Positions 8,576-17,910 are shown, numbered from the stretch's first letter. The stretch: 64,000 bases of DNA from JAODBQ01 sp047602055 (GCA_047602055.1 JASGIG010000001.1:4526001-4590000), one strand, 5' to 3'. Translations and numbers: made by a program. The notes: generated by a model not told the origin, from the sequence alone.

Positions 8576-9235
8576 GTGCGCCTCGTCGTGGCCCGCTGCA
8601 GCGTCGACTACCGCGGCCGCCTGGAGGCGCACCTGCCCGAGGCGGTTCGGCTGATCATGGTCAAGGCCGACGGCTGCGTGGCGATCCACAGCGACGGCGG
8701 CGCCTACAAGCCGCTCAACTGGATGAACGCGCCGAACACGCTCGCCGACGGTGGCGACGTCTGGGTGGTCACGAGCCCCAAGGGCGAGTCGATCACGATC
8801 ACGCTGCACGAGGTCCTCAGCGACACGTCGCACGACCTCGGCGTCGATCCCGGCCTGCGCAAGGACGGCGTCGAGGCCCACCTGCAGGAGCTGCTCGCCG
8901 CGTCGGTCCACGCCATCGAGGACGGGCTGACGCTGATCCGCCGCGAGTTCCCCACCGACATCGGCCCGATCGACATCGTCTGCCGCGACCCCGACGGCAC
9001 GTTCGTCGCCATCGAGGTCAAGCGTCGCGGCGAGATCGACGGCGTCGAGCAGCTCGGCCGCTACATCGAACGCCTGCGCCTCGACTCGTCGCTCGGCACG
9101 ATCCGCGGCGTGTTCGTCGCCCAGCAGGTCAAGCCGCAAGCCCGACGCCTCGCCGAAGCGCGTGGCTTCCGAGTCGTCGAGGTCGACTACGACGAGCTTC
9201 GTGGCATGCGCCCCGACGAGCTCACGCTGTTCTGA
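8576..9235 (+). CDS. nucS: NucS/EndoMS mismatch-specific endonuclease
   Basis: A 219-residue endonuclease of the NucS family, which in actinobacteria and archaea replaces MutS/MutL for mismatch repair by cutting both strands at G-T, G-G and T-T mismatches. The N-terminal domain begins MRLVVARCSVDYRGRLEAHL and holds YKPLNWMNAPNTL. The RecB-like nuclease core has GPIDIVCRD followed by FVAIEVKRRGEIDGVEQLGRY, giving the catalytic D-E-K set. The C-terminus ends DELTLF, a short hydrophobic tail resembling the beta-clamp-binding end known for actinobacterial NucS. The GTG start touches the stop of the kinase gene, implying coupled translation. Confidence 0.93.
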   Translation: MRLVVARCSVDYRGRLEAHLPEAVRLIMVKADGCVAIHSDGGAYKPLNWMNAPNTLADGGDVWVVTSPKGESITITLHEVLSDTSHDLGVDPGLRKDGVEAHLQELLAASVHAIEDGLTLIRREFPTDIGPIDIVCRDPDGTFVAIEVKRRGEIDGVEQLGRYIERLRLDSSLGTIRGVFVAQQVKPQARRLAEARGFRVVEVDYDELRGMRPDELTLF

Positions 9236-9270
9236 CCTGCCATCGGCGATCTGATGATCCGATCATCTTG

Positions 9271-9276
9271 TACTGT
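9271..9276 (+). promoter_or_regulatory. Putative -10 box for manA
   Basis: TACTGT sits six bases before GTG 9283, the leaderless arrangement seen at several other genes in this window. Confidence 0.4.
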
Positions 9277-9282
9277 CAGCAA

Positions 9283-10296
9283 GTGCATCGGATCACGGGC
9301 GTCGTGCAGCACTACGACTGGGGTGACCTCGCCGCGCTGCCGCAGCTGCTCGGCGTACCGACCGACGGGCGGCCGTGGGCCGAGGTGTGGTTCGGCACGC
9401 ATCACGGCGGCCCGGCGACGACCGACGACGGGCCACTGACCGACGTCAGCGGCGAGCTGCCGTACCTGCTGAAGGTGCTCGCAGCCGGTGAGCCGCTGTC
9501 CATCCAGACCCATCCGACCACCGCACAGGCCGAGGCCGGCTTCGCCCGTGAGGAGGCCACCGGCATCGCGCTCGACGCGCCGGAGCGGGTCTACCGGGAC
9601 GCGTCGGCCAAGCCCGAGCTGCTCTGCGCGCTCACCCCGTTCGAGGCGCTGTGCGGATTCAAGCCGTTCGGTGCCAGCGTCGCATGGTTCGCCGCCGAGG
9701 GCTGGGACGAGCTCGCCGGCCACCTCGCCGACGGCCCGGAGAAGTTCGTCCGCTGGGCGCTGACCAGCGGCCCGCAGCGCCTGCCCACCGGCGCGCCGGC
9801 GTGGGCGCAGCGCATCGCCAACCGCCACCCGGGCGACGGATCGGTGCTCGTCGCCCTGCTGATGAACCACGTCATCCTGCAGCCGGGCGAAGCGATCTTC
9901 CTGGACGCCGGCAACCTGCACGCCTACCTGCTCGGCACCGGCGTCGAGGTCATGGCGAGCAGTGACAACGTGGTGCGCGGCGGGCTGACGAACAAGCACG
10001 TCGACGTCGACGAGCTGATCGCCGTCGTCGACTTCACCCCGCTGCTCGACCCGGTCGTGCGCCCGACCGAGGTCACCGCCGGCATGTGGCGCTACGACAC
10101 GCCGGGCACCCCGTTCCTGCTGTGGCGCTTCGAGCTGGACGCGCCGATCATCCACACCGCCACCGGGCGCGAGCTGCTGCTGTGCACCGCCGGCGACGCC
10201 GGTCACCTGCACCGCGGCGAAAGCGCCTACCTCGCGCCAGGCGAGCAGATCGGCCTCGCCGCCCCGAGCACGGTGTTCCGCGTCGAGGAGACGTAG
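9283..10296 (+). CDS. manA: Mannose-6-phosphate isomerase, class I
   Basis: A 337-residue zinc-dependent isomerase that interconverts mannose 6-phosphate and fructose 6-phosphate, feeding GDP-mannose and cell-envelope glycan synthesis. Zinc and active-site motifs are present: SIQTHPTTAQAEAGF (Gln and His ligands), KPELLCALTPFEALCGF (Lys-Pro-Glu) and EVMASSDNVVRGGLTNKHVD, the conserved C-terminal PMI signature. The length fits the class. GTG 9283 starts the family's usual first strand (ITGVVQHYDWG); an in-frame TTG 15 bases upstream is less likely. It converges on ispG with only five bases between stops. Confidence 0.93.
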   Translation: MHRITGVVQHYDWGDLAALPQLLGVPTDGRPWAEVWFGTHHGGPATTDDGPLTDVSGELPYLLKVLAAGEPLSIQTHPTTAQAEAGFAREEATGIALDAPERVYRDASAKPELLCALTPFEALCGFKPFGASVAWFAAEGWDELAGHLADGPEKFVRWALTSGPQRLPTGAPAWAQRIANRHPGDGSVLVALLMNHVILQPGEAIFLDAGNLHAYLLGTGVEVMASSDNVVRGGLTNKHVDVDELIAVVDFTPLLDPVVRPTEVTAGMWRYDTPGTPFLLWRFELDAPIIHTATGRELLLCTAGDAGHLHRGESAYLAPGEQIGLAAPSTVFRVEET

Positions 10297-10301
10297 CCGG
10301 C

Positions 10302-11534
10302 TCAGGCTCCTGTCGTCTTGCGGATCTCGACGATCTTCTCGGCGGCGTGGTTGGCGTCGGCGCCCTTGTCGTCGAGGAGCTTGGCCCGGTCGCGAGCGGC
10401 CTCGCGTTCGGCCACCGTCGTGTCGGCGCGGGCCAGCGCGGCGTCGGTGCCGTGCTCGTGGATGAACTCGGCCCAGTCGATCAGCGCGTCGACCATCTCG
10501 GACTCGGGGACGACCGCGACGTTGCGACCCTTGACGAACAGGTGGCCGCGGCGGTTGCCGGCGGCGATGCCGAGGTCGGCCTCGCGGGCCTCGCCCGGCC
10601 CGTTGACGACGCAGCCCATCACTGCGACCTGCAGCGGGATCTTGCGGTCGCCGAACGCCTGCATCGCCCGGTTGGCGACGTCGATGACGTCGATCTCGGC
10701 GCGGCCACAGCTCGGGCAGGCGATCAGGTCGACGTTCTTGCGCTCGCGCAGCCCGAGCGCCTCGAGCAGCTGGCGACCGGCGCGGGCCTCCTCCACCGGG
10801 TCGGCGGTGAGCGAGTAGCGGATGGTGTCGCCGATGCCCTCCATCAGCAGCGTCGCCAGGCCGGCGGTGGCCTTGACCAGCCCGGCCGGCGGTGGCCCGG
10901 CCTCGGTGACGCCGAGGTGCAGCGGGGCGTCGGTGACGTCGCTGAGCTGGCGGTAGGCGTCGACCATCAGCGGCACGTTCGATGCCTTGACGCTGATCTT
11001 GTAGAGGTCGAAGCCGACCTCGTCGAAATAGGCGATCTCACGCAGCGCCGAGTCGACCATCGCCTCCGGGCGGATCCCGCCGTACTGCTCGTACAACGAC
11101 GGGTCGAGCGAGCCGCCGTTGACGCCGATGCGGATCGGCACGTTGCGGTCGCGGCACTCGCTGGCGACGGCCTTGATGTGCTCGGGGCGGCGGATGTTGC
11201 CGGGGTTGAGCCGCAGGCCGTGGACGCCGGCCTCCAGCGCGGCGAGCGCCATCCTGTACTGATGGTGGATGTCGGCGATCACCGGGATCGGCGAGCGCGG
11301 CACGATCTGCGCCAGCCCCTCGGCCGCCTCGGACTCGTTGCACGTGCAACGAACGATGTCGCAGCCCGCGGCGGCGAGCGCATAGATCTGCTGCAGCGTG
11401 CCCTCGACGTCAGCGGTCTTGGTGATCGTCATCGACTGCACCGTGACCGGCGCGTCGCCGCCGACGGCGACCTTGCCGACGTGCAGTTGCTTGGTGGCGC
11501 GGCGTGCGAACCGTGCCCTCCGCTCGCTTGTCAT
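10302..11534 (-). CDS. ispG: IspG, (E)-4-hydroxy-3-methylbut-2-enyl-diphosphate synthase
   Basis: A 410-residue [4Fe-4S] enzyme of the MEP isoprenoid pathway that reductively converts methylerythritol cyclodiphosphate to HMBPP. The N-terminal barrel has VTVQSMTITKTADVEGT and GCDIVRCTCNE. The C-terminal cluster domain has CPSCGRAEID and MGCVVNGPGEA, which supply the cysteines. The length is normal. Its ATG overlaps the TGA of rseP by four bases (ATGA). The gene order dxr, rseP, ispG, all on the minus strand, is the common actinobacterial arrangement. Confidence 0.96.
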   Translation of the reverse strand: MTSERRARFARRATKQLHVGKVAVGGDAPVTVQSMTITKTADVEGTLQQIYALAAAGCDIVRCTCNESEAAEGLAQIVPRSPIPVIADIHHQYRMALAALEAGVHGLRLNPGNIRRPEHIKAVASECRDRNVPIRIGVNGGSLDPSLYEQYGGIRPEAMVDSALREIAYFDEVGFDLYKISVKASNVPLMVDAYRQLSDVTDAPLHLGVTEAGPPPAGLVKATAGLATLLMEGIGDTIRYSLTADPVEEARAGRQLLEALGLRERKNVDLIACPSCGRAEIDVIDVANRAMQAFGDRKIPLQVAVMGCVVNGPGEAREADLGIAAGNRRGHLFVKGRNVAVVPESEMVDALIDWAEFIHEHGTDAALARADTTVAEREAARDRAKLLDDKGADANHAAEKIVEIRKTTGA

Positions 11535-12781
11535 CGGATCGGCTTGGCGATGTCGAGGTATACGCCGGCGGCCAGCAGGAAGACGAGCAGGGTCATCACC
11601 GCCATCGTCACCGGGATCATCTTGCCGACGTCGGCGCGGTACGGCGGCTTGCCGGGCCGGGAACGAATCCGCTCGTAGGTTGCGATCGCCGCGTGGCCCC
11701 CGTCGAAGGGCAGCAGTGGGAACATGTTCAGCAGGCCGATGAAGACGTTGACGCCGGCGAGCAGCAGCATCACGCCGGCAAAGCCGGACTCGTCGCCGAT
11801 CGTGTTGGAGATGCGGGTGATGCCGATCACGGTGGTCGGCTGGGTGGTCGGGTCGTTGTCGGCGCCGGTGACGTGGTTCCAGATGTTCACCGGGTTGAGC
11901 ACCTTGATCACCCCGCCGACGCTGGCCCACATCGACGAGCCGAGGTTGGTGACGCTGTGCGACACCGCGTCGACGACCGACATCGGCTGCCACTCGACGA
12001 CGTTGCCGGAGCTGACGCCGAGGAACGCCTGGCCGCCGTCGGGGTTCGTCCCCAGCGTCACCTGCATGGTCAGCTCCTGGCCGTCGCGCTCGACGACGAT
12101 CGTGGCGACGTCACCTGGCTGGTGGGTGCGGATCAGGTCGGTCATCTGCGCGGCAGTCGTCGGCGTCTGGCCGTCGACGGAGACGATCACATCGCCCGCC
12201 TCGAGGCCGGCGTCCGCCGCCGGATAGCCGGACACCGTGGAGACGATGCGCACCTGATCCGTCGCGACCTGCTCGCCCTTGAACGCGTAGACCGAGAACA
12301 GCAGGACCATGGCGATGAGCATGTGCATGATCGAGCCGGCGGTGATCACCAGCATCCGCCGTGGGTAGCTCTTCGAGCGGTACGCCCGCGGCTCGTCCTC
12401 GGGATCGACCGGGTCGAGGTTGTTCATCCCGATGATGCGCACGAACGCGCCGACCGGGAACATCCGCAGGCCGTACTCGGTCTCGCCGCGGCGGAAGCTG
12501 AACAGCTTCGGGCCCATGAAGATGAAGAACTGGGTGACCTTCATCCCCGTCAGCCGGGCGGTGACGAAGTGGCCGAGCTCGTGCAAGAAGATGCAGACCA
12601 GCAGGCCGACGACGAGCACCAGCCACCAGGTGCTCTTCCAGCCGAGCAGGACGAGCAACGCGACGATGACGGCGAGCGACAGCCAGGCCTGCGCTCCCCC
12701 GGCCGTCTCCTCCTCGCCGGGCACGTCGCTGGCACCGCCGGCCATCACCTCGTTGCGGAACTTGAGATACGTGTCACTCAT
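11531..12781 (-). CDS. rseP: RseP-like site-2 intramembrane zinc metalloprotease
   Basis: A 416-residue M50 protease. The catalytic HELGH motif is in FLHELGHFVTARLTG within the second hydrophobic segment, and NMFPLLPFDGGH near the C-terminus supplies the third zinc ligand. Between them lies a PDZ domain (AAADAGLEAGDVIVSVDGQ). Homologues (Rip1 in mycobacteria) cut anti-sigma factors and other membrane substrates inside the bilayer. ATG 12781 has a good Shine-Dalgarno sequence (AAAGGAG) upstream. Between it and dxr lies a 91-base stretch containing a repeated motif. Confidence 0.93.
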   Translation of the reverse strand: MSDTYLKFRNEVMAGGASDVPGEEETAGGAQAWLSLAVIVALLVLLGWKSTWWLVLVVGLLVCIFLHELGHFVTARLTGMKVTQFFIFMGPKLFSFRRGETEYGLRMFPVGAFVRIIGMNNLDPVDPEDEPRAYRSKSYPRRMLVITAGSIMHMLIAMVLLFSVYAFKGEQVATDQVRIVSTVSGYPAADAGLEAGDVIVSVDGQTPTTAAQMTDLIRTHQPGDVATIVVERDGQELTMQVTLGTNPDGGQAFLGVSSGNVVEWQPMSVVDAVSHSVTNLGSSMWASVGGVIKVLNPVNIWNHVTGADNDPTTQPTTVIGITRISNTIGDESGFAGVMLLLAGVNVFIGLLNMFPLLPFDGGHAAIATYERIRSRPGKPPYRADVGKMIPVTMAVMTLLVFLLAAGVYLDIAKPIR

Positions 12782-12834
12782 CGGCGCACCATCTCCTTTG
12801 GACTCACGTCGCAGATCGGGGTGCGCCAATGAGT

Positions 12835-12876
12835 GAAACACACCGTGACATTGATTCGCTCGCTGCGCTCGCTCAT
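12835..12876 (-). repeat. Short intergenic repeats at the dxr 3' end
   Basis: The segment GAAACACACCGTGACATTG (plus strand, from 12835) closely resembles GAAACACCGCACCGTGACG at 56310. On the minus strand 12853-12876 reads ATGAGCGAGCGCAGCGAGCG, a motif that recurs in shortened form at 1980, 14224 and 21748. The dxr stop codon is inside it. Confidence 0.45.
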
Positions 12877-14027
12877 GCGACGAGCTCACTCTCCATGATC
12901 TCGGCGGCGACGCGCCGGGCGGCGGCGTCGGCATCGATGATGTCGTCGACGGTGGTCGGCATCGCACCGTCGTGGCGGTCGAGGGTTGCCGCGCAGACGC
13001 CGGCGATGTGCGGCCAGCGCAGCCGGCCGGCGAGGAACGCGTCGACGGCCACCTCGTTCGCCGCGCTGAGCCACGCCGGCGCAGTGCCACCGACGCGGCC
13101 GGCGTCGTAGGCCAGCGCCAGGCAACGAAAGGTGACCATGTCCGGTGCCTCGAAGTCGAGCGAGCCGAGCGTCGCCCAGTCGATCCGCCCGAACGGCGTG
13201 CCGATGCGCGCCGGGTGGGCCAGCGCGTAACCGATCGGCAGGCGCATGTCCGGCATGCTCAGCTGGGCGATGGTCGAGCCGTCGGACCACTCGACCATCG
13301 AGTGGATCACCGACTGGCGGTGGACGACGACGTCGATGCGGTCGTAGTCGACGCCGAACAGCTCGTGGGCCTCGATGACCTCGAGGCCCTTGTTCATCAG
13401 AGTGCTGGAGTCGATCGTGATCTTCGGGCCCATCGACCACGTCGGGTGAGCCAGCGCCTCGGCGACGGTGACGTCGGCCAGCTCACCGGCGCGGCGGCCG
13501 CGGAACGGCCCACCGCTGGCGGTGAGCACGAGACGGTCGACCTCACGATCGGGGGCAACGCTGGTTCGCAGGCACTGGTGGATCGCGCAGTGCTCGCTGT
13601 CGACCGGGACGAGCTCGGCGCCAGGCGTGGAACGCAGCGGCTGCACCACCGGGCCGGCGGCGATCAGGCTCTCCTTGTTGGCCAGGGCGAGGCGCTTGCC
13701 GGCGCGCAGCGTCGCCGTGGTGACGTCGAGGCCGGCGAAGCCGACGACGGCGTTGACGACGACATCTGCTGGCTGGACGACGTCGGTCAGCTCGCCGGTG
13801 ACCGTCGTAGCGGGAAGCGCCGCGGCGACGACGGCCCGCCGGGCGGGATCGGTGACGACCACGACCTCGGGACGAAGCTCACGCGCCTGGGCGACGACGC
13901 GCTCGACCGACGAGCCGGCGGCGAGAGCGACGACCTCGTAGCGGTCCGCCTCCGCACGCACGACCTCGATCGTCTGCGTACCGATCGACCCCGTCGATCC
14001 GGCGATGGCGACCCGCACCCGTGACAT
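12873..14027 (-). CDS. dxr: Dxr, 1-deoxy-D-xylulose-5-phosphate reductoisomerase
   Basis: A 384-residue enzyme for the first committed step of the MEP pathway: NADPH-dependent conversion of deoxyxylulose phosphate to methylerythritol phosphate. The NADPH-binding start is VAIAGSTGSIGTQTIEVV. The metal- and substrate-binding segments are ALANKESLIAAG, VPVDSEHCAIHQCL and TASGGPFRG, and NKGLEVIEAHELFG follows. Normal length. First gene of the minus-strand dxr-rseP-ispG group. A 220-base non-coding stretch rich in hairpins separates it from cdsA upstream. Confidence 0.96.
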   Translation of the reverse strand: MSRVRVAIAGSTGSIGTQTIEVVRAEADRYEVVALAAGSSVERVVAQARELRPEVVVVTDPARRAVVAAALPATTVTGELTDVVQPADVVVNAVVGFAGLDVTTATLRAGKRLALANKESLIAAGPVVQPLRSTPGAELVPVDSEHCAIHQCLRTSVAPDREVDRLVLTASGGPFRGRRAGELADVTVAEALAHPTWSMGPKITIDSSTLMNKGLEVIEAHELFGVDYDRIDVVVHRQSVIHSMVEWSDGSTIAQLSMPDMRLPIGYALAHPARIGTPFGRIDWATLGSLDFEAPDMVTFRCLALAYDAGRVGGTAPAWLSAANEVAVDAFLAGRLRWPHIAGVCAATLDRHDGAMPTTVDDIIDADAAARRVAAEIMESELVA

Positions 14028-14115
14028 GGTCCGCCCAGTCTCGCAGCGTCCCACCCGAACCGTGTGCGCGGAGATTGAGACACTGGTGAGAAGCCTGGCC
14101 ACGCGTGGGGGTGGT

Positions 14116-14204
14116 GCGGAGGGGGCGCTCCGCGATCCCCCTCCGCCGTGCGCCGACTCGCTGTGCGTGAGGCGCACTGCAAGCTGGGTGCGGCCGAAGG
14201 CCGC
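14116..14204. other. Three consecutive perfect hairpins between cdsA and dxr
   Basis: The 223-base gap holds GCGGAGGGGG (14116-14125) pairing with CCCCCTCCGC (14137-14146); GTGCGCC (14148-14154) with GGCGCAC (14171-14177); and GCGGCC (14190-14195) with GGCCGC (14199-14204) across a GAA loop. In direction it follows cdsA and precedes dxr, so it may terminate one transcript or form the leader of the next. ATGAGCGAGCGAATCGAG lies just beyond, at 14224. Confidence 0.5.
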
Positions 14205-14250
14205 TCTTCGAAGCTCGACCGAGATGAGCGAGCGAATCGAGTGTCGAAAC

Positions 14251-15666
14251 CTACTTCGTCACCCAGGGCTGGAGGACCTGGAGGAGGTAGTACACGGCGG
14301 GAAGCGTGAACAGGAAGCCGTCGAAGCGGTCGAGGACGCCACCGTGACCGCGCACCAGCGTGCCGAAGTCCTTCACGTCGAGGTTGCGCTTGAACATGCT
14401 CTCGGTCAGGTCGCCGAGCGGGGCGGTGATGCAGATGACCACGGCGAGCCAGAGGCAGTCGCCGAAGCTGTTCCACGTGCTGCTCTTGCCGGCGACGCCG
14501 ATCGCGCCGAGGACGACGAGCGTGGCCAGCGAGCCGCCGACCAGCCCCTCGACGCTCTTGTTCGGGCTGATCCAGGCGCGCAGCGGGTGGCGGCCGGCGG
14601 CGCTGCCGACGAACAGGGCGCCGATGTCGTTGGCGACGACACCGAGTGTCAGCAGGAACAGCGTGTCCGTACCGATCGAGTTCTCGCCGCCGAGCGTCGA
14701 CACCTTCAGGATCAGCGCGGCGAACGAACCGAGCAGCGCGATCCAGGTGACTCCGAGCGTGGTGATCGCCATGTTCGGCATCGGCCCGGACTCGACGCCC
14801 TGGGCGCCGATGAACCCGACCGCCGCGGCGGCGAACGCCAGCACCATCACCAGCGGCAGCGCCGTCTCACCGACCCAGTACGCGGCGATCGGCAGAGCGA
14901 TCGTCGCGGCGATCCCGACGATGGTCGCCGGCCGGTAGCCCTTCTCGGTGACCTTGTCGAAGTACTCGACGGCGGCGAGACCCAGGACGACGACGACGAT
15001 CACCAGCGCGGCCGCGGGACGCCACAGGATCGCGGCGACGAACACCGCGGCGATGGCGATGCCGACGGCGATCGCCGTGGGCAGGTCGCGCCCACCGGAG
15101 TCGGCGACGCGGGCACCCGGACGCGGCGGGGCGGGGCGGGTGCCCGGGCGACCACGGCCCGGCGTGTCGGAGCGGCCACGGCGCGGTGGCATCGGCCGGC
15201 CCGTCGAGTCGGTGGGGTCGGTGCCGATCGTGATCCGGCCGGGCTCGCGGCGCACCGGCTGCGACGGGTCACGCTCGGTGTCGTCGCGCCAGACCGGCTG
15301 GCTGCCGCTCGGGTCCCGGGGCGGCGTCACCGGGATGCTGCCGCTGGGCGACGGGACCGACCCGGACGGGTCGATCGCCCCCGACGGATCCTCCGGCTGG
15401 TCGTCGCTCCACACCGGCGACTGGCCCGAGAAGGACGACCACACGTCGAGGTCGTCGGTCGGATCGGCCGGCGGCGGGTTGGTGCGCACCCGCGGGATCT
15501 CCCCCGTCGGCGGCGCCGTCCAATGCGGCAACGAGCCCGTGTCGCCCTCGCCGAAGGAGAGGTCGCCAGGCTTGACCTCCGTCGTCGGCACGTCACCGAA
15601 CAACGGCGGGCCGAAGTCCTCCTCCTCGTCGTCGCGCCGCTGCCGGCGCCAGGCATCGTCACTCAT
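14251..15666 (-). CDS. cdsA: CdsA, phosphatidate cytidylyltransferase with long acidic/Pro-rich N-terminus
   Basis: A 471-residue membrane enzyme that makes CDP-diacylglycerol from phosphatidate and CTP. The C-terminal half has about eight hydrophobic helices and ends with the family signature, split here as NKSVEGLVGG and GDLTESMFKRNLDVKDFG, GHGGVLDRFDG. The first 190 residues are unusual: acidic (RRDDEEEDFGPP), then many PSGS and Pro/Arg repeats (SPSGSIPVTPP, GRGRPGTRP), a disordered cytoplasmic extension common in actinobacterial CdsA. It follows frr on the same strand with a 63-base gap. Confidence 0.93.
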   Translation of the reverse strand: MSDDAWRRQRRDDEEEDFGPPLFGDVPTTEVKPGDLSFGEGDTGSLPHWTAPPTGEIPRVRTNPPPADPTDDLDVWSSFSGQSPVWSDDQPEDPSGAIDPSGSVPSPSGSIPVTPPRDPSGSQPVWRDDTERDPSQPVRREPGRITIGTDPTDSTGRPMPPRRGRSDTPGRGRPGTRPAPPRPGARVADSGGRDLPTAIAVGIAIAAVFVAAILWRPAAALVIVVVVLGLAAVEYFDKVTEKGYRPATIVGIAATIALPIAAYWVGETALPLVMVLAFAAAAVGFIGAQGVESGPMPNMAITTLGVTWIALLGSFAALILKVSTLGGENSIGTDTLFLLTLGVVANDIGALFVGSAAGRHPLRAWISPNKSVEGLVGGSLATLVVLGAIGVAGKSSTWNSFGDCLWLAVVICITAPLGDLTESMFKRNLDVKDFGTLVRGHGGVLDRFDGFLFTLPAVYYLLQVLQPWVTK

Positions 15667-15729
15667 GAAGTTGGCTCCCTCTCACACCTGTGGCAACACC
15701 GCTCCCGCACCCCGAACGGCACCGCCGGT

Positions 15730-16287
15730 TCACACCTCGAGCAGCTCCTGCTCTTTGCGGCCGGACGCCTTGTCGATCAGCTCGACGTGGTCGTGGGTGA
15801 TCTTCTCCAGCTCCTTCTCGGCGCGCTCGAGCTCGTCGGCCGAGATCTCCCCGGCCTTCTCCGAACCCTCCATGTGCTTGCGCGCGTCACGGCGGATGTT
15901 GCGCACCGCGATGCGACCCTCCTCGGCCATGTGCTTGACGATGCGCACGTAGTCGCGGCGGCGCTCCTCGGTGAGCGGTGGGAAGTTGAGCCGGATCACG
16001 ACGCCGTCGTTGTTCGGGTTGACACCCAGGTCGCTGTCGCGGATGGCCCGCTCGATGGCAGCGAGGGAGGAACGGTCGTGAGGCTTGACGATCAGCTGGC
16101 GCGCTTCGGGCACCTGGAAGGCGGCGAGCTGCTGCAGCGGAACGGGCGAGCCGTAGTACTCGACGAGCAGCTTGTCCACGAGCGCAGGCGTCGCTCGCCC
16201 CGTGCGCACGGTGGTGAACTGGTCCTGCACGTGGGCGACCGCTTTCTCCATCTTGTCGATGGCGTCGAGCAACGTCTCTTCGGTCAC
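15730..16287 (-). CDS. frr: Ribosome recycling factor
   Basis: A 185-residue protein of exactly the normal length. With EF-G it splits post-termination ribosomes. The signature helices are present: VRTGRATPALVDKLLVEYYG, NFPPLTEERRRDYVRIVKH and VRNIRRDARKHM. GTG start (MTEET). A TACGCT box six bases before the start suggests its own leaderless promoter in addition to read-through from pyrH. Confidence 0.96.
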   Translation of the reverse strand: MTEETLLDAIDKMEKAVAHVQDQFTTVRTGRATPALVDKLLVEYYGSPVPLQQLAAFQVPEARQLIVKPHDRSSLAAIERAIRDSDLGVNPNNDGVVIRLNFPPLTEERRRDYVRIVKHMAEEGRIAVRNIRRDARKHMEGSEKAGEISADELERAEKELEKITHDHVELIDKASGRKEQELLEV

Positions 16288-16293
16288 CTCGCC

Positions 16294-16299
16294 AGCGTA
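16294..16299 (-). promoter_or_regulatory. Putative -10 box for frr
   Basis: TACGCT on the minus strand, six bases before the GTG start of frr. Confidence 0.4.
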
Positions 16300-16362
16300 C
16301 CGATCAGTCGGGTGACGGACCGAACATCTCCGATTCGGCGGCGCGTTCGGCGCCGACCGCGC

Positions 16363-17100
16363 TCAGCCGACAACGGGTGCGTCGCGAACCGTCGTGCCGA
16401 CGCGCTCGCCACTGAGGATGCGCGCGAGCGCGCCCGGCGCGGACATGTCGAACACGACGATCGGGATCTGGTTGTCACGGCAGAACGCGATCGCCGTGGC
16501 GTCCATCACCTTGAGATCCTTGGTCATCACGTCGATGTAGCTGATCTCGTCGAACTTGGTCGCGGTGGGATCGGTGCGCGGATCCGCGCTGTACACGCCG
16601 TCGACACCGGAGTGCGTGCCCTTGAGCAGCGCGTCGGCGTCCATCTCCGCGGCGCGCAGCGCGGCAGCCGTGTCCGTCGTGAAGAACGGGTTGCCGGTGC
16701 CGGCAGCGAAGATGACGACGCGGCCCTTCTCGAGGTGACGCATCGCCCGGCGGCGGATGTACGGCTCGGCGATGCGCGGCATCTCGATCGCGCTCTGCAC
16801 GCGCGTGTCCTGGCCGACGCGCTCCAGCGCATCCTGCAGCGCGAGTGCGTTCATCACCGTGCCGAGCATGCCGATGTGGTCGGACTGCGTGGCGTCCATC
16901 CCGCTCATCGCCCCGGTGCGACCGCGCCAGAAGTTGCCGCCGCCGACGACGACGACGACGTCGGTGCCGTTGGCGCGAACCTCGGCGATCTCGCGCGCGG
17001 TGGCGTCGATCGTGTGAGCGTCGAGGCCGGACCCGCCGGGTCCGGCCAAGGCCTCACCCGATGGCTTGAAGACGATCCGCTTCCATCGGGGTGAGGCCAT
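16363..17100 (-). CDS. pyrH: UMP kinase
   Basis: A 245-residue amino-acid-kinase-fold enzyme that phosphorylates UMP to UDP. It begins with the N-terminal lysine and Gly loop (VFKPSGEALAG), has VVVVGGGNFWRG and MDATQSDHIGMLGTVMNAL, and the phosphate-binding FAAGTGNPFFTTDTAAALRA. It ends with the usual VVFDMSAPGALARIL. The order rpsB-tsf-pyrH-frr-cdsA is the classic bacterial arrangement. Confidence 0.96.
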   Translation of the reverse strand: MASPRWKRIVFKPSGEALAGPGGSGLDAHTIDATAREIAEVRANGTDVVVVVGGGNFWRGRTGAMSGMDATQSDHIGMLGTVMNALALQDALERVGQDTRVQSAIEMPRIAEPYIRRRAMRHLEKGRVVIFAAGTGNPFFTTDTAAALRAAEMDADALLKGTHSGVDGVYSADPRTDPTATKFDEISYIDVMTKDLKVMDATAIAFCRDNQIPIVVFDMSAPGALARILSGERVGTTVRDAPVVG

Positions 17101-17121
17101 GGTCGTGCCGCCCTCGGCCGC

Positions 17122-17910
17122 TCAGCCGATCTCGACCTGAGCGAAGCGGACGATCGCCGCCGAGCCGATGAACTGCTTCACCGACTGCTTGTCGTCCTTG
17201 GCGTACGGCTGGTCGAGCAGGGCGACGTCCTTGAAGAAGCCACCGAGGCGACCCTCGACGATCTTGGCCAACGCGGCCTCCGGCTTGCCCTCGTTGCGGC
17301 TGAGCGTCTCCAGCGTCTGGCGCTCGTGCTCGACGACGTCGGCGGGGACGTCGTCGCGGGAGAGGTACTTCGGCCGGGCGAAGGCGATGTGCACGGCGAC
17401 GTCGTGGGCCAGCTCCGGGGTGGCGCCCGACATCTCGACGAGCACGGCGTTGACGCCGCGGCCGCCCTGGACGTGCAGGTAGCTCTCCAGCTGGTTGCCC
17501 TCGGCGGCGTCGATGCGCACGACCTCGCCGAGGTCGATGTTCTCCTTGAGCGTGATCTTCAGGTCGTCGAGCTCCTTGGCGCGCTCGGCGACGGCACCTT
17601 CGCCGTTGGCGGCGACGAGCTTGGCCAGCGAGTCGGCCTCGGCCTTGAACTGGTCGCTGCCGGCGACGAAGTCCGTCTCGCACTTCAGCTTGACGATCGC
17701 GCCGACGTTGCCGTCGAGCGCCAGGGCGACGACGCCCTGGATGTTCTCGCGGTCGTCGCGCTTGGCGCTGGCCGCGAGGCCCTTCTCACGCAGCCACTGC
17801 TTGGCTGCCTCCATGTCGCCGTCGTTGGCCTCGAGGGCCTTCTTGGCGTCCATCATCCCGGCGCCGGTTGCCTGGCGCAGCGCCTGTACGTCCTTTGCGG
17901 TGAATGCCAT
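17122..17910 (-). CDS. tsf: Elongation factor Ts
   Basis: A 262-residue nucleotide-exchange factor for EF-Tu. The N-terminal UBA-like domain reads TAKDVQALRQATGAGMMDAK, followed by KKALEANDGDMEAAKQWLRE and the core CETDFVAGSDQF. Start ATG 17910 lies 12 bases after the rpsB stop. The C-terminal FIGSAAIVRFAQVEIG is typical. Confidence 0.96.
   Translation of the reverse strand: MAFTAKDVQALRQATGAGMMDAKKALEANDGDMEAAKQWLREKGLAASAKRDDRENIQGVVALALDGNVGAIVKLKCETDFVAGSDQFKAEADSLAKLVAANGEGAVAERAKELDDLKITLKENIDLGEVVRIDAAEGNQLESYLHVQGGRGVNAVLVEMSGATPELAHDVAVHIAFARPKYLSRDDVPADVVEHERQTLETLSRNEGKPEAALAKIVEGRLGGFFKDVALLDQPYAKDDKQSVKQFIGSAAIVRFAQVEIG

Noticed and set aside
6122..9139. Very long open frames on the strand opposite to good genes
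   Set aside because: High GC content leaves antisense frames open; they are Arg/Ala/Gly-rich and match no family.
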